DNA of 64,000 nucleotides from Ignelater luminosus (Eukaryota > Arthropoda > Insecta > Coleoptera > Elateridae): NCBI GenBank assembly GCA_011009095.1, contig VTPC01091294.1, positions 1 through 64,000 of the forward strand, given 5' to 3'. The notes under the pieces were generated by a model. The model was not told the DNA's origin. It ran no database searches and saw only the letters and a list, made by a program, of their open reading frames with translations. The position numbers were made by a program, and so were the translations under genes. Numbering within the stretch: position 1 is the stretch's first letter; each line of letters begins with the position of its first letter. Below, piece by piece: positions 47,033 through 59,301 of the stretch.

Positions 47033-48485
47033 CGGCAAGGCGAATTTGACAGTTGGACCCGGCATGGCGGCTATTACTGATGTGACCCACTAGGCCTTAG
47101 CCTAGTCTCCAGCCTATTGGATTAATATAGCCCTGGTTCAGACAGCCCGACCAGACCGATAGTCCGCAATCAACCAAAATGCCGAACGCATGTAAATGAA
47201 TAAACAGTTCGATCGTCCATGATTGAAAGTATAAATTGGTTTGAAAATCGTTAGACAATGTTGTAGCTTGGGTTTTGTCTACGGTCCTTAGACGAGACGG
47301 TTGTCTTATGTGCTGCAAAGTAGCCTACAGATATGACTGTAGATTTAACTATGTTTACGTGAACAGTTGGAACGTTTTTGCTTGAAATGGGCCTAGAATT
47401 ACGATTTATGCTTTTCAATAATATCCTCTGGTGCCCATTTGTATCTGGCTCTCCGTACGTTCATCATTTTGGAATAAAATAAGGTTCTGCATCAAATACC
47501 GTTTTTATATCAAATCCAATACGAGATGGTATCACAATTTTCAACCAATTACGTAACAATTTCGTCTGGCGTCGACATAGCGCCGCTTTTGCATTATCCG
47601 TGGTTTTCCAAATTCTTCGAGCGTATCAATGGCTTTCTTAAAAGCAACAGGGCTTTTTCTATAAAGAATTTAATAGGGTATCCACTGATAAACCATCTTT
47701 ATTAGGTACCATAAATAAAGATAGAATAAAGCGTCAAAGATGTATGATGTTGACTACGTCTCAATGCTACTGAAAATAAATAAAGATCGTGCGAACGGTA
47801 CTCATATACTACTATTGGTTATATTTCAAAAATTTGCGTGTCGATGCAAAATTCTGTTTCCAATATGAAACAATATTGCGTCTAGCTTGCGACTGTCTTT
47901 TGTTCTCGAACGGAAATATTTGAACTTGAATTCTTCCCACGTGATCTATTATGCTCATAACCAAAATTTCATTTTCCTGCCTCTATTATGCTATGGAAAT
48001 TTCTTTATCTAAATGTGGACGTCTTCTAGTGGCAAAACCAGAAAAGTAAAAAGTGTATTTTGTAGGATACTTTATACAGAATCACAATAGATATTGTTTC
48101 ATATTTCTAAGATTCCAATTACCCCTATGAAACAGTATCCCTATTGACAGACATTGATTCCAGATATTAAGATTCACAGTTCTTTCGGGATATCTTCTTC
48201 CTCCTTATCGAGAAGGAAAGTAACAAGAAGGTAGATGCTTTGCTTAGTAAGTGATGATGTAATTTCAAACATAACAGAAATCGGTCGGATAGTTTCCTAA
48301 ATCTATAAAGCGTGTAAGTAAAGAAAAGCCTAATGACATGCTCGTTCTTTGTTTCCACCTACCTTACAGAAAGATGTCACGGCTCCAAATTTGCAAGTAC
48401 CTATTGCAAAGGTATTTGTGTTTTCAAACTCGCAAAACACTTTTGATTCTAAACAAAAACTGCGCAACACCAATCTTAATAATGT
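47033..48485. other. Intergenic / undetermined repeat remnants
   Basis: GC-richer phrases at 47050-47110 (ACCCGGCATGGCGGC) and broken minus-strand frames at about 47460-47640 (for example WLKIVIPSRIGFDIKTVFDA) look like decayed mobile-element coding sequence, but I cannot name the family. No intact gene. Confidence 0.35.
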
Positions 48486-48665
48486 ACACAGGGTGACCGG
48501 AATAACAATTACAAGAAATTTAACAAGGTATTATTCAAAAGCTGAAGATACAAGCAAATTGTTTTTCTAGAAATGCATCTTTTTCGAGATAATAGGCAAT
48601 TTTATTGTTTTAAAAATACAATTTCTCGTATTTGAGACATCTGCAATGTTGTTTCTTAGCATGTA

Positions 48666-50071
48666 CGAGCCCCGTCTCAGTGAAGTTGGCCCAACTAATG
48701 AAAATGTATTAAAATTAATACAATTTTATAATAACAGGGAATTAATTTATTAACTTTTAACACATAAAACTAAATTTTTAATAAAAATAGAAAAACAATA
48801 AGAAAAAAGAACCTAACATTACTAATAAATGAAACATTGACAAGAATTAAAAGAAAACTACCGTTGCGTTACGTTGCCTTATTGGCTTATCACCGCCTCA
48901 ATACGTCTTGGCATAGTATTGACCAAAGTTTGGCATTTCATTGGAGTGAAACTATCTCAGATTTCTTGAAGGCGAGCACGCAACTCTTGAACAGTTCAGG
49001 TTGTGATCGTAACCTTTTCTTTATGTTATGCCACAAAGTCTCGATTGGAAATAGATCTGGGCTGCTGGATGTCCATTTTAAAAGAGAAATATTGTTTTCT
49101 GATATCTAGTTTTTCACTTTTTTAGCCGTGTGGCAAGCAGCACCGTCTTGTTGAAAGGTACATTCAACATTATTCAAAACCATTTCTTCTATTTGTGGTT
49201 TCAAATTATTTTGTAACACGTTGATGTATTTATCAGCATTCATTATACCATCTACAAAGTGTAATTTGCCCATTCCATAAGCTGACATGCAATCCCAGAT
49301 CATAACGGCAGCAGGAAACTTGACTTTCATTTTAAGACAATCGTCATAAAAAACTTCTTTGGTTCTTATGACTCGGCTTCGATTGTCTCCAATGCAAACT
49401 TCAAATCTAGCTTCATCACTCCACAAAATAGTATTCCATTGATTTTCCGACCAAGTTCTGTGCTCTCTAGCCCAAAGAAGTCTATTTTTCTTTTGCTTCT
49501 GTGTAAGTAAAGGTTTTTCCTTTGCCTACGAATAGGAACATTGAAAATGGATAATAAGCGAAATGTTTAAATCTTACCTTATAAGTTTTAAATCCTAGTT
49601 TTTGAGCAGCCCTATGACAAGTTGCTCTTGAAAAACGTTTACCCGTTGCCTCACTCCACAAAAGACTTAACTGTATAATTAGCGCGACGATTTTGCTTAA
49701 TCACTCTTCTTAAAGTTCTTAGATTTATGTTAGAATAGCGTGGTTTGCTTCCATTTCTTTGCTTCTGGACCACAGAACCAGTAGTTTCGTAAGGTTTAAT
49801 AATATTTCGCACCGTATATCTTGATAAATCAACATTGTGAGATATTTGAGCCGCAGATTTTCCCTTTGAGTGCAAATGAATGACCACTTCTCTGACTTTT
49901 TCAGAAACAGCTTTACCCCAAAACATGTTTAATTCTTAGTAGCAAAAAGATATGTTCAAATGACTATAAATGTCACTCTCAGCTTATTCACAATTATTAA
50001 AACGTCAAAAATTATCATCTGTTTCATAACAGTTTTGGGTAGTTGGGCCAACTTCACCGAGACGGGGCTAG
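48666..50071 (-). mobile_element. Tc1-like transposon, 1.4 kb
   Basis: Terminal inverted repeats CGAGCCCCGTCTCAGTGAAG (left) and CTTCACCGAGACGGGGCTAG (right), extending at least 30 bp through GTTGGCCCAACTA, with TA at 48664-48665 and 50072-50073. It contains one transposase gene read on the minus strand. Confidence 0.9.
48879..49926 (-). pseudogene. Tc1-like transposase (DD34E) with intron-like insert
   Basis: Starts at ATG 49926 (MFWGKAVSEKVREVVIHLH) with an HTH (KSAAQISHNVDLSRYTVRNI). A one-base gain in a T run near 49662 shifts the frame at VKS. The frame then reads LLWSEATGKRFSRATCHRAA and reaches GFKTYK. There a 52-bp segment, 49576-49525 (GTAAGA...TTCGTAG), interrupts the gene and can be spliced out in phase 0 to give GFKTYK-AKEKPLLTQKQK. 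Catalytic parts follow: ILWSDEARF, QQDGAACHTA, then SSSPDLFPIETLWHNIKKRL with the third acidic residue. An in-frame TAG replaces the Trp before ISENNI, a second shift lies near 49000, and a TGA follows. The terminal TAA is at 48881-48879. Inactive. Confidence 0.9.
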
Positions 50072-50339
50072 TAATACAAGTGGAATTGGAATTATGTTTA
50101 TTATTCTGATTATTACAAAGGGAGGTTTTCCAATAGGGTTCAAAGGTATTCGGAGGACAGGAGATCTTAAATTCTGATACTACAGGTCTTTTGGAAATTC
50201 GACTTTACTCGAAAACGATGTATCCCATGAAAAAATCTCTTTGCCCTAAATTATCAGTAGGTATATTTCACAAAAGTATGTTTGGTACTTCTGCTTTATT
50301 TACAAGCTCGTTCTCGGAACTATTTGAAAAACACCCTAT

Positions 50340-52770
50340 AAATATAAAACGACTCGGTGATAAAACTAACACTAGAACTGAAGACTATAAAAGATTGTAA
50401 GCTTTCTTGATGAGTTTTGATACATTCGTGAAACACTTATAAGTTATAACAAATGCAAGGAAGTCTGATGTTCCGCTGAAAATCGGTTAAAAAACACTAG
50501 CCTATCGGCTAGAAGCAGCCAAATTCAAATGTGAGAATGGCTTTGTATTTGATATTGATAGTAAAGATTGTCATTATTTAGAAAGAAGCACTAAAGTTAC
50601 TAAACTAAAATGCTGTAGCACATTAATCCAGATAATATCTACCCAGAAATAATCGCTCCGCGTTATTTCCGCTGGTCAGTGACTCAAAAATGCTGTTTGG
50701 TGTAATGTCTTTAATCATATCATATTTGGTTTTAACTCTGAATGAGAATAGAATGCAGTAGTAAAGCATTTTTTGAATTTCTAGCCTTTCTAAAAATATA
50801 TTCTAAATTTCAAATTTATTTTCAGTTTCTTTTGTTTTTACATAACATCCCAAGTATGTGTAACTCAAAATTACAATAATAAATAAGTTTCATACTTTTA
50901 ATAAAAGTACTGCTTCGTTAGAATTATTAGACTGAAGTGAAATTGATGTTAAATAAAATAGATAAGATAAGCTAACAGAATTGGCGGTGTGGTGAATAAT
51001 TCTGCTTGCAATGTTAATGATATTCCAAGAAACATATTACATAGAAACCACACTGAGTTCTCTACGAATTATCAACTGTTTTGTGATACTCAAATAGTAA
51101 AAGTAAGAAAGAAGGAAATCTCTTCATAATGTGATTAGCTTGGTAAAGTATAAAGGGTGTACGTATTATGAGTGTAAAAGTAGAATACAAAAAAAAGGGA
51201 ACAAAACAGAACAAGCAGATAAATAGGATAAATTTCTGTTAATTAATATTGTACAGGGGGTGGTTGTCGAAAAAAATGCCATTATTACGAAGGGAATTTA
51301 GTACGATGACTGGAGAAGGCAAACAGCGAGAAATTAAAACTGTTATCGATGTGGAATTCAAATATAATAATTCAAAGCAAGATATCGCTTAACCCCAATG
51401 GGGCATTAAAAATGTGAAAGACGGAAAAATACACATTCAGCACGCTGGTCAGTCCTGATAAAAAATCGACCATTTCGCATCGGGTATTTTATAAAGCAAG
51501 TGCACACACACATACAACCTTCGAAAGCAAATATTGAATTTTTCCCCGATTATTATCTATAGGTATTTATTATCGCATTTAAATTTTATGAAACGATACT
51601 TCCTCCTTGCGTCGACCGAAACCCATAAGGGAAATGAATGATTAAGGGGTTCGATAAGGCGGTTGCTACTGCAGGTATTACTCGAAAACGTCGGCGCCTG
51701 ATATATAATAAACAAAGTTAAAATATGCCCCTATTTCACCCGAACCACAGCCACCTATATCTTATAATCAAACCTACCCGCGGTTTATTATTTATTCATT
51801 AATTAATCTATGCCCTCACACCACACTCTGATTGGTTATCCTTTGCTCCTTTAGTTCAAACATCAGTTGCTGCCTCTGTCTTTCACGCCGCATTGGCTTG
51901 CATCCCAGTTATAAATTGCAATACCAAACAATCTCTTAGTTTTGCTTAACGATATTATCTTTTCAGTCTGCATTAGTTTCACTCATGTTAATAAGTGAAA
52001 ATCTAATATCATCTTGAAATTTTTAAGTATTTAATTAAAGAGGAAAAAAACTCAAAATTAAGTCCTCAATAAAAAACAAAATACTTTTGAAAATTTTTAG
52101 GCAAAGTACTGGGCGTACATGAAAGTGTAAGCGACACGTGTAACAACTAGTAACTGAATTATGGAGTTCCTCCACCACCAGTCGGTAGTAAACCGAGGTC
52201 CTAAAACACCTGAGGAATTCATTTGATGCTGCACGGCGTTGTAAAAACTCAGGTCTAATGAAAAATTCGGCGGGCAATCACATGGCGTGTCGAAGTATTA
52301 AAATTTCCCAACTTTTATTGGTCTATTTTTATGAGCAAAACTTCAGATTGACTTCATTAAATGTTTGTTTAACGCCTTTTGTTAGATTGAGTTGAATTTT
52401 TGATAACTCTCTGTGATGCGATTTTTTTTGCCCTATAAAAACACGGAATCGTTGAAAAATAAAAATGCAGTAATAACAATGAAAATTTTGTTGTGAACGA
52501 AATTGATGTCTTTGTTGATGGAAACTTCTGGGGATATCTTATAAACACTTCGCTATATTTGTTGTGTGATTCTCTCTTTTGGCGAGCCCGTAATAACGAA
52601 ATGAGATTAATGTAAAATGTTAACAAATTCTGACTACGAAATACAGACCATCGCATACTAAACAGTCACATTATAAATTATTTTAATGAGTTATTAGTTT
52701 TGCTTAATAAATCTAAGTAAAAATATCTAAAACTTCCGATTTTGTATTTTGATGACGAAGAAGAATGGTA
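50340..52770. other. Intergenic DNA, no gene seen
   Basis: Only short ORFs. 51590-51880 is less A+T-rich than its surroundings (CGTCGACCGAAACCCATAAG; CGAAAACGTCGGCGCCTG) and may be a conserved or regulatory patch; nothing else stands out. Confidence 0.45.
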
Positions 52771-53969
52771 AAGCATGTTCGCGAAAAACGCTGCACACTT
52801 TAGAACTGCATTTACGAAAACAGATCTATACGAAAAACCAAAGTTATTTATTAAACAGATTATACAATTCAATGTTGAACAGAATAATGCCAATCTTAAC
52901 CTAAATTTCAAGTTTCTGAAAATATATCTGATTTTTCCACGGAGACCTTTCATTAACTTTTGCACACCAGTTTGCGTCACATTATTTGAAGCTTTTTCCA
53001 TATTTTTTCAAATTGATCTAAGTTTTCGGCAACTTTGCCACTTTTTCTTGCATGTCTTTTAATAATAGTCTAATATTTTTTATTAGCCGCGTTTCTGGAC
53101 AATTAGAGAGGTTCATGGTTTTTTCAACAAAATGACATTATTTCTATTTAGGAGGTTTAAGGTCTCTGGAGCATAGTGAGCGCTGGCCAAAATAACGGTG
53201 GAGTTTCATGTTGCTTGTACAACCGGAATCATTTTCTTTCCCCGCAAAAGCAAATTGTTTGCCAGAAGAACCGCTTCATCAAATTTGCCAACACAAATTG
53301 TTTTATTTGATTCTTTGACATCTTCTCCTTCAGCAATAGTATAAAACTGTGCACCAGGCAATGTACGTGTATCCATTTTCATGTACTTCTCATCATCGAT
53401 CAACACACATCGTTCAGGATTTCCAGAAACAATTTTCTTGCTTTTGTTTTAGCTCGTTTTAATTGCATTTCTGTTCTTTTTGGCTTTTTCTGTTACTTGT
53501 ATGTTTTCATGTTGTGCCTCTGTTTGGTTTTTGCACAGTTGAAACCGTTACATGTACTCTTTTTGCAATTTCTCTTGTAGACATTGAGCAATTTTTCTTA
53601 AGTAAGGTTATAATCTTCTTATCGACCTTAGGATTAGCGGGATCCTTTTTTCTTCGAGGTTTTGGCATGTCTTCAAGAGTATTATGTCCAAAAATTGTTT
53701 AATCACTTTTTTGGCATCCATTCACAGATACATCCATAGATCTCGCTAACTGTCTAAATGATAAATCATGTTTACTACACCATTTGTGCACAGTCTCTTT
53801 ACTTATTTTTGCCATTTTGAATAAAAGTACAACGAATCGAAAAATACAAAATTATTTTAAAACTAACAGGTAGTGACATATGCTTTCATAGTCTCCGTAA
53901 TTCGAATTAAGTTTTGTTTATGGAAAAAAATTAAAATCAAAATGTGCACTTTCTTTCGCGAACATGCTT
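52771..53969 (-). mobile_element. Tc1/mariner element, 1.2 kb, decayed
   Basis: Ends AAGCATGTTCGCGAAAAACG (left) and the inverse TTTCGCGAACATGCTT (right), with TA on both sides (52769-52770, 53970-53971). Beyond the first 16 bp the inverted repeat continues imperfectly through GTGCACA. It carries a broken transposase on the minus strand. Confidence 0.85.
52895..53815 (-). pseudogene. Transposase remnant, relative of the 45.9-kb element
   Basis: From ATG 53815 (MAKISKETVHKWCSKHDLSF) through a second HTH (STREIAKRVHVTVSTVQ) to the first catalytic segment LIDDEKYMKMDTRTLPGAQF (53406 onward, another frame), then a C-terminal part, WKKASNNVTQTGVQKLMKGL near 52990-52930. Stops and shifts interrupt it at least four times. 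The sequence order follows the DD36/37E transposase at 45887 (compare its WKKAEKTLTNDDVQTL), but it is a different family with different ends. Confidence 0.8.
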
Positions 53970-55200
53970 TAAGATTTATTAGATATATGAAACCAGTATC
54001 AAGATGGCTAATCTAGACACTATCTCACAAACATGCAGGTTATTTAAAAATTGCTGCATTTTTAAGATATAGATAAGCGAAGCAATCAATTTTCGTTTAT
54101 CTAATAATATTTCATCGAGGAAATAATCAAACTTGAAGATGACCGAAAAGCCGCCCGCCATCTTACTAAATAGTACCTTTTAGCTTTCTTTTGTTTCATT
54201 TCAAAGCTTCTTCTTACTTCGACGTCTTACTCTATACAGCCCACTTTTCGGTTTCCATTCGCTCTATTCTACGTATACGATTCTAAGTCTAAGGTATACC
54301 CGATGAAGTCCCTAGTCTCAAATTGCTCAAATCACAAAGATCTAAATTCTCTAATCGTGTAATATTCGATAGGTTAATGGTCTGGACTTCAAAATACAGT
54401 CATTAGTAATCTTCTGGACTTCATAATGTACGTGTGGTTCGAAATCAGTTACATAAAAGTTCGTCCATCAACATTCTGTTTTGATTCATCAAAGACGGGA
54501 CATTTAGACACCATTTCTTTCAACTTTCAACCTTTCAACCGAAAACTCAAACATTTCATAGATACTCTTACATACTTAACAGCTAACAACAGCGGAAGGA
54601 AAAAATAGGTACGTAAGGTGTGGTAATATTTACGTTGAAATCAATTCTTATACATTAGTCCACAGACTGATACACAGTATCAGAAAGAATACAGAGGTAT
54701 CATCTTGCATCACCTAGAATCTTTAGATCTGGTGTATTTCAGTTCGGTCAAAATAAACCTGACATGAAACAGCTCAATTGCCATTTTAATGAAAATGTCT
54801 GCTCGCTTCGACAACTTTAATGGGTCTTGTTTGGTCAGACATACTTAATCCGAACTTTGTTCCCATAATTTGACTGTCAATCTCAAGATTTTCACGTACC
54901 AGTACAAGTTAAGTAGCTAGCCCGAAAAAGACCGAGTTCAAAAGTTTGATCGATTCAAAAAACTTAAGACATTTGAAAAGTAAATTGATATGATCGACTT
55001 GAAAACACAGTTGATTCAGGCCTCACAAACAAAAAGTGCTTCGAGTCTTCAATCGAGCTCAAAATATCTACCTACTTACTTAATTGTTGAGTCTATCTGG
55101 CGTTAGGAGTAATTTACTTTAATTAATTCTCTAAATACGTATAAGTAATCATTAATTCTTAGGCGGTTGGAGTTGAATTGAGATGTTTCTTATTACATAT
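53970..55200. other. Intergenic DNA, no gene seen
   Basis: No supported coding exons, repeats or RNA genes. Confidence 0.5.
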
Positions 55201-55204
55201 CTTC

Positions 55205-55495
55205 CCCCACACTTTCCAATATCTTGCCAACGCTCTCACTTACCTTCAATCCACCTCTCTTTTGTCCAGGTAAGTCTAAGTCTTTCTCTACACCTTTTTG
55301 CTTCAAAAATCTTTTTTGCAATTCTTTCTTCCAAAGTTTTAGATGTTATCTAATTATTTCATTTTTTACTTTGTCTCCTCTGTTTCTGTTTATTGTTCAT
55401 CTCAGAAATTTCATTTTTGCTGCTCATACAATGCTTATTGTTCCGTCATTAAGAGTCCAGCTTTCACATCCATAGGTACCGTTACTTTTTCAAAA
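55205..55495 (-). pseudogene. LINE reverse transcriptase C-terminal fragment
   Basis: The minus-strand frame reads TYGCESWTLNDGTISIV then AAKMKFLR and NRNRGDKVKNEII. It follows the pattern YG(S/C)ESWTLxxxxxxxIxAAEMKFLRRxxGxxRxDxxRNexIR, found after the catalytic domain of many insect non-LTR retrotransposons. Stops interrupt it. A 5'-truncated, dead copy. Confidence 0.75.
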
Positions 55496-55884
55496 ATGTC
55501 TTGAGTTTGGGTGTGGTCGCATTGTTGCCATGCAGGAAGTTGATACGTTGTACTGTTATATTATGGGTTGAGGTTTTACAAATATCAATGCCAATATGGC
55601 GCTGATGAAGGAAGAGAGACTCGAAGATTCGACACCAAGAATCTAGTGCACATTGGCAAACAAGTAAACGTGAAGATCATCTGCTAGAGTTTTAATTAAC
55701 AGCCAGGTTATTTCACGTGTACTTGTTCAGCAATGGTAGACCGTAACGCGGTATGCAGTAGGTGCAACAACCCAAATACGTTTGGATACGAGAATTTGCT
55801 TTAATTAGAATCAAGACAGTTATATAGAAAATATCCATAATTCTAATTACTTAAGCAGACATTAAAAAAAAATCAGAGACAAGA
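55496..55884. other. Intergenic DNA between two LINE fragments
   Basis: Nothing recognisable. Confidence 0.4.
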
Positions 55885-55911
55885 AATAATAATAATAATA
55901 ATAATAATAAA
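55885..55911. repeat. (AAT)n microsatellite
   Basis: About nine AAT units; probably the 3' tail of the adjoining minus-strand LINE. Confidence 0.95.
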
Positions 55912-56400
55912 TCGTCTTTTATTAACTGAAAATTAAAATACATTGATTGTAATAATTAAAGAAATTGTAACGCATGGAGCCCTGGCGAAATCTAGCCATA
56001 GGCTACTCTATTTAACCAGAGACCATGTGTAAATTAAAAAGAACAACAAAGAAATAAAAAACTAAAAATAAGTAGACAATAAAAATAAGTAAAATTTACT
56101 GTGTTTCTAACAAATAATTTTCAAAAAGTGTTTGAATTTTATAATATTAAGACTTTTGATATCGTAAGAAATGGAATTATAAAGCTTGACTGCATTGAAT
56201 GTAAAACTTCTACGAAACAAGGACGATGTATGATTTGGCATAGTAAGCATGTTATTATGCCGAGTATTTACGGAGTGTATATATGACCTAGGAACCAACT
56301 CTAAACTAAGAAAAGCAGAAGGATGTTTTAGTTTTTTATTTTCTATTAAAATAAAAGCTAAAACAAGAACGCTCAGGAAAAAAAGTCTGGACTACGAAAC
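55885..56400 (-). pseudogene. LINE 3' end with (ATT)n tail
   Basis: On the minus strand the frame from about 56400 reads FLSLELVPRSYIHSVNTRHN then LFRRSFTFNAVKLYNSISYD and IIKFKHFLKIIC, stop at 56107. The NTRH...RRSF..NAVKLYNSL..DI pattern is the usual C-terminus of Jockey/CR1-group reverse transcriptases. About 200 bp of 3' UTR follow and end in nine to ten ATT units (55885-55911 on the + strand as AAT), the simple-repeat tail expected at a LINE 3' end. The orientation and tail agree. 5'-truncated. Confidence 0.8.
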
Positions 56401-58336
56401 TGGATCCAGTCTATTGGAATAGAATTTATGCTGCTGCTGCTTAGGTAAGTTCCATGGGAGTACTTGCAAATACTAATTTCCACAAAATACGATTCAATAC
56501 TTAATATATTTAGCCCATAAGTAAAGATGATAGATCGTGGGTGATAGGATTCAGCAACTAGATAAAAATAAAGTTTCTGACGAACTAGTTCAGTGGGAAA
56601 CATTTTGAAGAAGTTAAGATATAGACGTAGACAAAATGAGAGTTTGTTTTGCATCTCTCTTCACATAACTACACCAAATCTAATCAAATTCCATTCCTCA
56701 TGGGCATGGAGTGGTTCCAAACATTTAATTAATCCGACAGAAAAATACGATATAACTTACAGTATGAATTATATACTGAAGGAATTATAAACTTCGGGGT
56801 GTTGAAATAACGCAGAGGCATCGTCTCTAGTTTAGCACCGTTATGATAATATTTAGGGGACAATATTAATGCAGAATACAAAACAAGGTGCCTAATCTTA
56901 TATACACGGCAACTTCCAAACTGCAATTAGAAGCAAACGGTTAGTTATAATAAATTACGAAATATTTCTATACCAGGCAACTTTAAATAATGCCACTTTA
57001 GAAGCCAAGATGGGAAGGTATAATGTATTCTCAACAAACTTTAGTAATATAGCGCGAGATTAACAGCGACACCGAATTTGTAACATCGTTAGAAGTGATA
57101 TAAGCTTGGGCATAATATAAAAAAAATACAAAAAAGCCAATTTTATTAATGTCGGGTTACAAGTTGGAGGCGAGAAAACCTCGGAATTGCGGAAGTTGTG
57201 GTTATTTTCAATTTTTGCGATTAAAATCAACTTAAACCGTGACTTTAAAGTAATTTCAAACCCGGTGTTATAGATTATTCGTAGAAAGATTCCGAAACTA
57301 TCCACAAGTCGTACTAAAATTACCCTAAGGTTCATTTAAATAAGGCACGTGACACATAAATAAGACCAAATTGCTAAGAAGTTTAAATTATAAGGACATA
57401 TATCTTGGCTAGATTATAATATACCACCATTTGTATGACACAGCTAATGGAACTTTGAAAATTCCGAGACAGGTGTTGCGATACTTTTAAAGCAATTAAC
57501 TTTGCCCTTTTGGTGTGTCTAATGCGCCCTCGTTTAGGGACAAAACTATCTGGGATGAGGTAGTACATACAACAAACGAAAAATTATTATTATGCGCGCC
57601 TAGCCGTTCCAACTCCATTTCAATATTTCAATTAAACATTTTACTCGTGGAATTTTAAATAATGTTTTGGTGAAACCGCAGAGGCCAGAAACGCAAACCC
57701 GAATGTTGATTATCACAACATAAAAGGTCAATTAAAAGTTTCTGATTCTGCTTATGTTTACAACCTTTTTGTTTTTACGTCTCCCACATGCGGAACGTCC
57801 TCCGATATAAGTAAACCCCAAGGGCGACATTGAGGGGCCAATATACGCCTCAACCCTTTTAGACGACAACCTTTTCATTTCATACTCCTTACCTTTGCCA
57901 AATCCACACTTTCGCTGTACACTTGAAGTAAAATTTTTAATTACTTAAAGAGAAAAAATAAAATGCATTTCAGAAGTTAATAAAAAGTGTGTGATCATCA
58001 TCAAAGTATGTAATCTGTTGGAAGAGCTATCAAATGAAGTTTTAAAATCTTTAACTCCATATAGAATTAATAGCCAGAAAGAACATGCACCCAAGCAATT
58101 AATACAATGATAGCTTTCTTTCTACAAGGTGATCAAAAAATAGCAGCTAAGCTTGGTGATATGTAATCATGGAAGTCTTCCTGTACATAAAAAAATATTA
58201 AAAAAATTCCTCAATTAATAATACAAATACAAGTATTTAGCAGCGAATCCGATTGGCAACCTGGCCTAATAAATTTAAACAACCAAACATCAAACAATAT
58301 TGATAAACAGCAACTTTCAAATTTTCTTACTATATA
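56401..58336. other. Intergenic DNA, no gene seen
   Basis: Upstream LINE sequence may continue to about 56960 in decayed form (minus-strand frames 56373-56654 and 56729-56926 are open but shifted). 57770-57860 is a GC-richer patch (GCGGAACGTCCTCCG; AAGGGCGACATTGAGGGGCC). No gene supported. Confidence 0.4.
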
Positions 58337-58685
58337 CAGGGTGTCCCTAAAAGGACGATTTAACCAAACTTACCTCTATCCAAGGTGCTACCGGACGTCG
58401 AAGATCTTAAAAATATTTCTATTTTCTTAAATAACAAGAGTGCTTTTAGCGACTGGAATTAAATTTGAGATGTGAATGTGTACTGGAAAAAGGGTCTTTT
58501 GCCATCAGCTTTTTGCTTGTGAGCGTTTAGTAAGTGGTCAAAAGTCGATCATCCATATGCAAAGAAGCTCAGATTTTTTTAACAGTTTGGTTTCTGAAAC
58601 TCTTTCCACAGATGAGCCTTATTATTTGCCACATTTTTTGTCTGTTGTTCGATTTTGATAACTGCACTATTTTCTGATCACACCG
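58337..58685. mobile_element. 349-bp MITE-like element
   Basis: Starts CAGGGTGTCCCTAAAAGG after TA and ends TCTGATCACACCG before TA. The ends are only loosely inverse (CAGGGTGT against CGGTGTGA), so the pairing is tentative; a 60-codon ORF inside is incidental. Confidence 0.45.
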
Positions 58686-59301
58686 TATAAGAGTGTCAAT
58701 CCAAAAAGGGCTAGAAAATCTTAATCAAATTTGCTATGCGGTTGCACAATCTTTATTAATTAGTTATGTGTTACATTAAAAAATTACTTTCCTGCTTAGG
58801 AAGGTTTTGAGACCAGTGTGATACCTATCCATCCAGGCAAAAAACACATTATCTAAGAAATAAGACAAAATTCTGGCAAGTTAGTACATAACCCATGACT
58901 TTCATGTAGTACATTGTCAACGGATTATCTCAAAAACAAAAAGCTCAATTGAAAAATCATAAACGATGCAAATTTCAGTTTCTCAAGAGATGCGAGAGTA
59001 TGACTTCTTGTCTTCTTCTACTTCGTCTTACTAATTCTTACATGAACTGTACTGTAAATAGCTCAAATAGCAAATCATTCTTTTAAAAGAATTCATTTTC
59101 ATTAAATCTAATTTGTAGGTAACCTATGTTCGAGTCAAGTTCTTCAGCTCCGTAGTTTACTCCAACTTCCTCTAACCATATATGTACTCATCAATGGGAT
59201 ACAAAAAATAGTTGTAAAAATGCGCAACATGTCGACGAGACCTTTAATACAATGGTTTTCGAACTTAACCAAATAAATTCTTCACGGATTCCATCTTAAT
59301 A
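58686..59301. other. Intergenic DNA, no gene seen
   Basis: Nothing recognisable. Confidence 0.5.

Larger units (their letters stand above)
48487..50338. mobile_element. Older MITE split by a Tc1 insertion
   Basis: CACAGGGTGACCGGAATAAC at 48487 and GAAAAACACCCTA ending at 50339 look like opposite ends of one element. Parts inside the two flanks mirror each other (GCATCTTTTTCGAGATAA against ACTCGAAAACGATGTATCC). The Tc1-like element at 48666-50071 lies between them, so this would be a ~450-bp MITE before interruption. The ends are only partly symmetric. Confidence 0.5.
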
